Assembly (NCBI GenBank): GCA_948482415.1
Contig: CAOMFZ010000062.1
Location: 1-10,711, forward strand
DNA from: an uncultured Mailhella sp.
GTDB taxonomy: Bacteria > Desulfobacterota > Desulfovibrionia > Desulfovibrionales > Desulfovibrionaceae
Reading direction: 5' to 3'
Length of the DNA stretch: 10,711 bases
The position numbers and the translations under genes are program-made. This document shows, piece after piece, positions 7,016 through 10,711 of this stretch. The stretch's first letter is position 1. Each line of letters begins with the position of its first letter. The notes under the pieces were generated by a model. That model had not been told where the DNA came from. It saw only the letters and a list, made by a program, of their open reading frames with translations, and made no database searches.

Positions 7016-8419
7016 TTATTTCCAATATTTTTTCCGTTCTGCCATAATGGACTGGACTTTTTTGAGCTGTTCTTTTTGCCCGGAAGAAGCTGCAAGGCTC
7101 CCCGCTCTTTTCAGCCAGGAATTTGCTCTTGCTTCATTATTTTTATAAATTTCAGCCAGCGCCAATTGTAAATAGCCTTCAAATTCTTTTCCCTGACGCC
7201 CTAAAACACGCCCGTAAAAATTCAGTACTTCTCCGTCTTCAGGTGCATAGTTCAAAACTTTTTTATATTCCTGTTCTGCTTCCAAAACATGATTTTCACT
7301 GTCCAGCAAACGCGCATGAAAAAAGATTGCCATATAGTCTTTTGGATTAAGACTGAGCGCTTTTTCCAAATATATTTTAGCTGCCGAAAATTCACCCACA
7401 TCAAAATAAAAACGCCCTAATTCCCTGTTCATCAAAGAATCCGCAGGAGCCAGCTGCACAGCCTTCTGCAAATATTCTTCCGCAGATTTTATTTGATTAC
7501 GCTTGCGGGCAATAATACCTAAGCCCATATAATCATAGGAAGTTTTTTTAGGAGAAAAATACTTGTCTGCAAAACGCATGTCTGCATAATAGGCAACTGC
7601 CAGAGCTTTTGCCCGAATAAAACGGGAATTATCTGTTTTGATATCTTTTTGTGAAGGTTTTAATCCGCGGACAAAAGAATTAACCGTCGCAATACGGGCA
7701 TTAATATTAGGGTGAGTGGACAAATAGGTTGGAAAATCAGCATGTGAGCCTAAGCTTTTGCTTTGCAGAACCTGAAAGGCTTTTGCCATACCCTGCGGAC
7801 TATAGCCTGCCTTTAACATATACTGCAAACCAAATTTATCAGCATCACTTTCATCTTCACGCCCATAACTCAATAGTGCTGCCTGTGATGTTGCCATGGA
7901 ACCGGCAAGAAGTGCCCCGGAAGCCTCGCCTCCGCCTGCAAAAATAGCCCCCACCAAAGCCGCCAGTGTGCCAATGCTCAAAAACTTGCTTCTGTCAATA
8001 CGGGAAGCAATATGCCTTTGGGTAACGTGGGCAATTTCGTGAGACAAAATACCGGCAAGGGAATCTTCATCATCAATATTGATCAGCAGTCCGGAAAAAA
8101 CGCAGACATAGCCTCCGGGCGTTGCAAAGGCATTAAGAACAGGGCTGTAAATAACATTGGTTTCAAAATTAAAGGGCTGCGGCGGAACAATGTTTAAAAT
8201 TCTCGCCACAACAGACTGCACATAGAGTTTTATTTCCGGATCTTCAATAATGGGCAAGCGCGCTTTGACAAGGATTTCAAACTCTTTCGCAAGTTCCTTT
8301 TCATCTTTTACACTGAATTCTTTGAAAAGTTCTGCCCTTGAAACAGAATTGGAAACATGAAAAGAACCGACAATCGCAATACATGCGAATATGCATATCA
8401 TACAAATTTTCTTTATCAT
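7016..8419 (-). CDS. Periplasmic M48 metalloprotease with TPR repeats, BepA/YfgC-like
   Basis: This 467-residue protein begins with a signal peptide (KK, then a hydrophobic stretch 5-18) with a plausible cleavage site after SVSRA (residue 29), so the enzyme should act in the periplasm. The M48 zinc site is complete: His127, Glu128 and His131 in SHEIAHVTQRH, with Glu190 in EDESDADKFG as third ligand. NAFATPGGYVCVFSGLL before it and the STHPNINARIA motif after it are typical of the BepA/LoiP branch. From about residue 290, several TPR units follow (for example EEYLQKAVQLAPAD and KIYLEKALSLNPKD). E. coli BepA helps assemble or degrade outer-membrane beta-barrel proteins such as LptD; a similar role is inferred. 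The gene sits 32 bp after cysS and 10 bp before hslV, so two protein quality-control genes are adjacent. A possible AGTGAG ribosome site precedes the ATG. A lipoprotein signal seems unlikely. Confidence 0.92.
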   Translation of the reverse strand: MIKKICMICIFACIAIVGSFHVSNSVSRAELFKEFSVKDEKELAKEFEILVKARLPIIEDPEIKLYVQSVVARILNIVPPQPFNFETNVIYSPVLNAFATPGGYVCVFSGLLINIDDEDSLAGILSHEIAHVTQRHIASRIDRSKFLSIGTLAALVGAIFAGGGEASGALLAGSMATSQAALLSYGREDESDADKFGLQYMLKAGYSPQGMAKAFQVLQSKSLGSHADFPTYLSTHPNINARIATVNSFVRGLKPSQKDIKTDNSRFIRAKALAVAYYADMRFADKYFSPKKTSYDYMGLGIIARKRNQIKSAEEYLQKAVQLAPADSLMNRELGRFYFDVGEFSAAKIYLEKALSLNPKDYMAIFFHARLLDSENHVLEAEQEYKKVLNYAPEDGEVLNFYGRVLGRQGKEFEGYLQLALAEIYKNNEARANSWLKRAGSLAASSGQKEQLKKVQSIMAERKKYWK

Positions 8420-8451
8420 ATTTTCTCACTATTTTCATAGTGTTCAGACAG

Positions 8452-9918
8452 TCAGGCTATATTGTTAATCGCCCATACCTGTCCGTTTTGCGTATCGCGA
8501 ACTTCAACGTGCATTGCAGAGAGTTTTTCACGAATACTGTCAGCTGTTGTAAAGTCTTTATTTTTCTTTGCTTCCAGCCGTTGCGCAAGAAGAGCTTCAA
8601 CTTCTTTCACATCAATATTCAAACGCTTTGCATTCAAATCCCGCAGCGCAAGCAAAATACTTGCAGGCTCCAAGCCAAAAACGCCTAAAACCTGTGACCA
8701 GACTTTTACTTCTTCAAGCACCGCATCCAAAAATACTTTTGTACCGTCTTTTCCGCGCAGAGCCTTATCTTCAAGCACTCTGTTTACAAGGCGCACTGTA
8801 CCAAAAACATGTCCCAAAGCACCGGCAGTATTGAAGTCATCGTCCATGGCTTCAATGAAAGCTTGTTTCAGCTCCTCAAATTCTTTGGTAATTTCTTCCG
8901 GCATTGCCATTTTTTTATTAAAATCTTTTTGCAGAGCGGCATGGACTTCTGCCAGACATTCATACACGCGCACAAGCCCCTTTTCAGCATCGTCCGTGGT
9001 CACAAAACTAAAATCAATAGGACTGCGGTAATGTTTGCCCAAAAGGAAGAAACGAAGAGCTTCAGGGTGTCTGGATTCTAAAATATCACGGATAGTCTTG
9101 AAATTGCCCAGAGATTTGGACATTTTTTCAGAATCAATCTGCACAAAACCATTATGCACCCAGAATTTTGCAAATTCACAGCCAAGAGCAGCTTCACTCT
9201 GCGCAATTTCATTTTCATGGTGAGGGAAAATCAAATCCTGACCGCCCCCGTGAATATCAAGCGGCAGTTTCAAATTCTTTTCACTCATGGCAGAACATTC
9301 AATATGCCAGCCCGGACGGCCTTTGCCCCAGGGACATTCCCAAAAAGGCTCACCCGGTTTTGCACTTTTCCATAACGCAAAATCAAGCGGATCTTCTTTT
9401 TCTTCTCCGGGCTGAATACGGGCACCTGCACGCATATCGTCAATATCACGTCCGGAAAGCTTGCCGTACTCTTTAAAGGAGCGAACACGAAAATACACGT
9501 CTCCGGAAGGTGTTGCATACGCAAAGCCTTTAGCAATGAGCTTTTCACAAAGCTCAATCATTTCGCCAATATATTCTGTTGCCTTGGGCTCAATATTGGC
9601 ACGGCGGACATTGAGCCTATCCATATCTTCATGAAACGCTTCAATATACCGTTCTGAAATATCTTTTGAGCTGACATGTTCCTGATTGGCACGATTGATA
9701 ATTTTATCATCAACATCAGTAAAATTGCGCACAAAAGTTACCTGATTGCCTTTATATTCCAAATAGCGGGCAATAACATCAAAAACAACAGCAGAACGAG
9801 CATGACCTATATGACAAAAATCATAGGCAGTAATCCCGCAGGCATACATGCCAACTTTTCCGGCTTCCTGCGGCACAAATTTTTCTTTTTTTCTGGTCAT
9901 TGTATTATATATATACAT
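8452..9918 (-). CDS. cysS: Cysteinyl-tRNA synthetase
   Basis: CysS is the class I aminoacyl-tRNA synthetase that charges tRNA-Cys in the cytosol. The 488-residue product has the full set of signatures: HIGH in CHIGHARS (residues 36-39), KMSKS (265-269), and the zinc ligands that give cysteine selectivity, Cys27, Cys208 (WHIECSAMS), His233 and Glu237 (PHHENEIA). The FTDVDDKIINRA segment is also characteristic. The C-terminal part (about 310-488) has the usual helical anticodon-binding domain ending QVWAINNIA. The start MYIYNTMTRKKEKF matches the family N terminus, and a strong TAAGGAG site lies 6 nt upstream. It is the first gene of the right-hand minus-strand operon, driven by the promoter at 9949-9977 and divergent from ssb. 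The length is typical and no key residue is missing. Confidence 0.98.
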   Translation of the reverse strand: MYIYNTMTRKKEKFVPQEAGKVGMYACGITAYDFCHIGHARSAVVFDVIARYLEYKGNQVTFVRNFTDVDDKIINRANQEHVSSKDISERYIEAFHEDMDRLNVRRANIEPKATEYIGEMIELCEKLIAKGFAYATPSGDVYFRVRSFKEYGKLSGRDIDDMRAGARIQPGEEKEDPLDFALWKSAKPGEPFWECPWGKGRPGWHIECSAMSEKNLKLPLDIHGGGQDLIFPHHENEIAQSEAALGCEFAKFWVHNGFVQIDSEKMSKSLGNFKTIRDILESRHPEALRFFLLGKHYRSPIDFSFVTTDDAEKGLVRVYECLAEVHAALQKDFNKKMAMPEEITKEFEELKQAFIEAMDDDFNTAGALGHVFGTVRLVNRVLEDKALRGKDGTKVFLDAVLEEVKVWSQVLGVFGLEPASILLALRDLNAKRLNIDVKEVEALLAQRLEAKKNKDFTTADSIREKLSAMHVEVRDTQNGQVWAINNIA

Positions 9919-9948
9919 AAAAACTCCTTATTTTCATTTCACCTTTTG

Positions 9949-9977
9949 AGTATACATAATAATTCCCTTTCCGTCAA
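9949..9977 (-). promoter_or_regulatory. Strong predicted sigma70 promoter of cysS operon
   Basis: On the minus strand, TTGACG (9972-9977; 5 of 6 consensus) and TATACT (9949-9954; 5 of 6) are separated by exactly 17 bp. A start near 9942 would give a short leader of about 24 nt holding the TAAGGAG ribosome site. It is the best promoter match in the window and should drive cysS, the M48 protease, hslV and corA. Confidence 0.75.
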
Positions 9978-10038
9978 AGAAAAGCCATTTTTGTAATATG
10001 CTTTTTTAATGGACAAAATTTACTTTTTCTCTTTTTTA

Positions 10039-10066
10039 TTGTAATTTTTTTTATTTCAAGTATACT
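10039..10066 (+). promoter_or_regulatory. Predicted sigma70 promoter of ssb
   Basis: TTGTAA (10039-10044) and TATACT (10061-10066) are 16 bp apart on the plus strand, in a very T-rich tract (about 10020-10070). Transcription from about 10073 would give a short leader, with GGAG roughly 9 nt before the ssb ATG. The -35 is moderate (4 of 6). The start sites of ssb and cysS would be about 130 bp apart and divergent. Confidence 0.6.
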
Positions 10067-10096
10067 TTTTTGTAAATTATATCGGAGCAGAAAATT

Positions 10097-10555
10097 ATGT
10101 TAAACAAAGCTATGATTATCGGACGATTAGGTCGTGAACCTGAATTAAAATACACACAGGCAGGCATACCTGTCACTACCCTTAATATTGCCACAGACGA
10201 AAGCTATCAGGACCGTGACGGCAACAGAGTTGAAAAAACCGAATGGCACAGAGTTATTGTTTTCCAGCGTGCTGCAGAAAACTGCTCACAATACCTCAGC
10301 AAAGGCAGCCTTGTTTATGTTGAAGGACGCATTCAAACCAGAAAATGGCAGGACCAGCAGGGACAGGATCGTTATTCCACTGAAATTGTTGCCAATACTG
10401 TTCGTTTTCTTGACCGCAAAAGCGACAGAAATTCTGACGACTTTGCCCCGCAGCAATCTGCCCCAAGAGCAAAAAATACCCATCAGGAACCAATGGAAGA
10501 TTATGGCTCCCCCTTCCCAAGCGAAGCCAGCGATATGGACGACGCACCATTTTAA
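10097..10555 (+). CDS. ssb: Single-stranded DNA-binding protein
   Basis: SSB coats single-stranded DNA during replication, recombination and repair and recruits partner proteins through its C-terminal tip. The 152-residue product has an OB-fold in about residues 1-108: MLNKAMIIGRLGREPELKYTQAG, then VTTLNIATDES, KTEWHRVIVFQRAAE, YLSKGSLVYVEGRIQTRKWQDQQG and TEIVANTVRFLD. Tryptophans in TEWHRV and RKWQ match DNA-stacking positions of the family. A polar, Gln/Ser/Pro-rich linker leads to the acidic tip DMDDAPF, a variant of the canonical DDDIPF that binds SSB partners. The length is usual for bacterial SSB. The ATG has GGAG about 9 nt upstream. It is the only plus-strand gene and appears monocistronic, with its own promoter and two hairpins downstream. 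It is probably the main chromosomal SSB, as it sits among core genes. Confidence 0.97.
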   Translation: MLNKAMIIGRLGREPELKYTQAGIPVTTLNIATDESYQDRDGNRVEKTEWHRVIVFQRAAENCSQYLSKGSLVYVEGRIQTRKWQDQQGQDRYSTEIVANTVRFLDRKSDRNSDDFAPQQSAPRAKNTHQEPMEDYGSPFPSEASDMDDAPF

Positions 10556-10575
10556 CGGACAATTTTTATTTTTCT

Positions 10576-10598
10576 TTGGGGGAAATGATTTCCCCCAA
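10576..10598 (+). repeat. Perfect 11-bp inverted repeat downstream of ssb
   Basis: TTGGGGGAAAT (10576-10586) and ATTTCCCCCAA (10588-10598) are exact reverse complements around a single G. In RNA the hairpin would have a loop of at least 3 nt and about a 9 to 10 bp stem. A second run of five C (10600-10604) could pair with the same G run instead. It sits 20 bp after the ssb stop and precedes the larger terminator hairpin, so it may contribute to termination or protect the mRNA 3' end. Confidence 0.6.
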
Positions 10599-10606
10599 TC
10601 CCCCTC

Positions 10607-10650
10607 AAAACAAAACCGTTATGAATTGTCATTCATAACGGTTTTGTTTT
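10607..10650. terminator. Intrinsic terminator of ssb, likely bidirectional
   Basis: AAAACAAAACCGTTATGAAT (10607-10626) and its exact complement (10631-10650) form a perfect 20-bp stem with a TGTC loop. The 3' arm ends GGTTTTGTTTT, giving a U-rich tail on plus-strand transcripts. The A-rich 5' arm gives the same on the minus strand, so it could stop transcription from either side. After it, 10651-10711 shows no recognisable gene. Confidence 0.85.
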
Positions 10651-10711
10651 GTGCTGGAGCATTTCCGGAAATAATTGCAACAAATTTTTATAAGAAAGCT
10701 TAAAAAGTTTT

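Noticed and set aside
7006..7095. 30-residue N-terminal extension of HslV
   Set aside because: It lies inside the 3' end of the M48 protease gene, has no family counterpart, and the internal ATG has a good ribosome site.
8376..8386. Lipobox-like cysteine in the M48 protease signal peptide
   Set aside because: The residues before Cys13 (IFA) are not a good lipobox, and the hydrophobic stretch continues after it, so a standard signal peptide fits better.
10188..10703. 171-codon open frame on the plus strand overlapping ssb
   Set aside because: It runs in another frame through ssb and both hairpins, has no recognisable domain, and ssb is certain in this region.

Overview
The window reads as ordinary chromosomal core sequence from a moderately AT-rich Gram-negative bacterium. 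It is most like a sulfate-reducing deltaproteobacterium of the Desulfovibrio group. This placement is inferred from the protein set: a GlcD/GlcF-type lactate or glycolate dehydrogenase pair, an HslV that starts MEIRGTT, an AmmeMemoRadiSam radical SAM enzyme and a class II fructose bisphosphatase. No rRNA or marker gene confirms it. Nine genes are supported, eight on the minus strand and one (ssb) on the plus strand. I saw no tRNA, rRNA, insertion sequence, CRISPR array or phage gene.

Read in the direction of minus-strand transcription (right to left), there are three blocks. The first starts at a strong sigma70-type promoter (TTGACG, 17 bp, TATACT; 9949-9977). It runs cysS (cysteinyl-tRNA synthetase), a BepA/YfgC-like periplasmic M48 protease with TPRs, hslV (proteolytic subunit of HslUV, with hslU absent here) and a CorA-type Mg2+/Co2+ channel. 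Gaps are 10 to 32 bp, so this looks like one operon mixing translation, protein quality control and ion transport. The corA frame is interrupted by one in-frame TAA, with no frameshift, at codon 152 of what would otherwise be a full-length 326-codon gene.

After a 77-bp gap, a second block runs glcD (FAD subunit), glcF (Fe-S subunit), amrS-like radical SAM and an Smr-domain protein. Gaps are 1 and 9 bp, and the last junction is a 4-bp ATGA overlap. GlcD and GlcF would oxidise D-lactate or glycolate and pass electrons on through Fe-S clusters. The two downstream genes are co-transcribed by position only; no functional link to lactate or glycolate oxidation is known to me. After a 120-bp gap with its own extended -10 promoter comes glpX (gluconeogenic fructose-1,6-bisphosphatase), cut by the left window edge.

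On the right, ssb is divergent from cysS with its own promoter and is followed by two hairpins. The second has a perfect 20-bp stem and should act as an intrinsic, probably bidirectional terminator. The observation most worth checking is the nonsense codon in corA. I found no convincing new multi-gene system.
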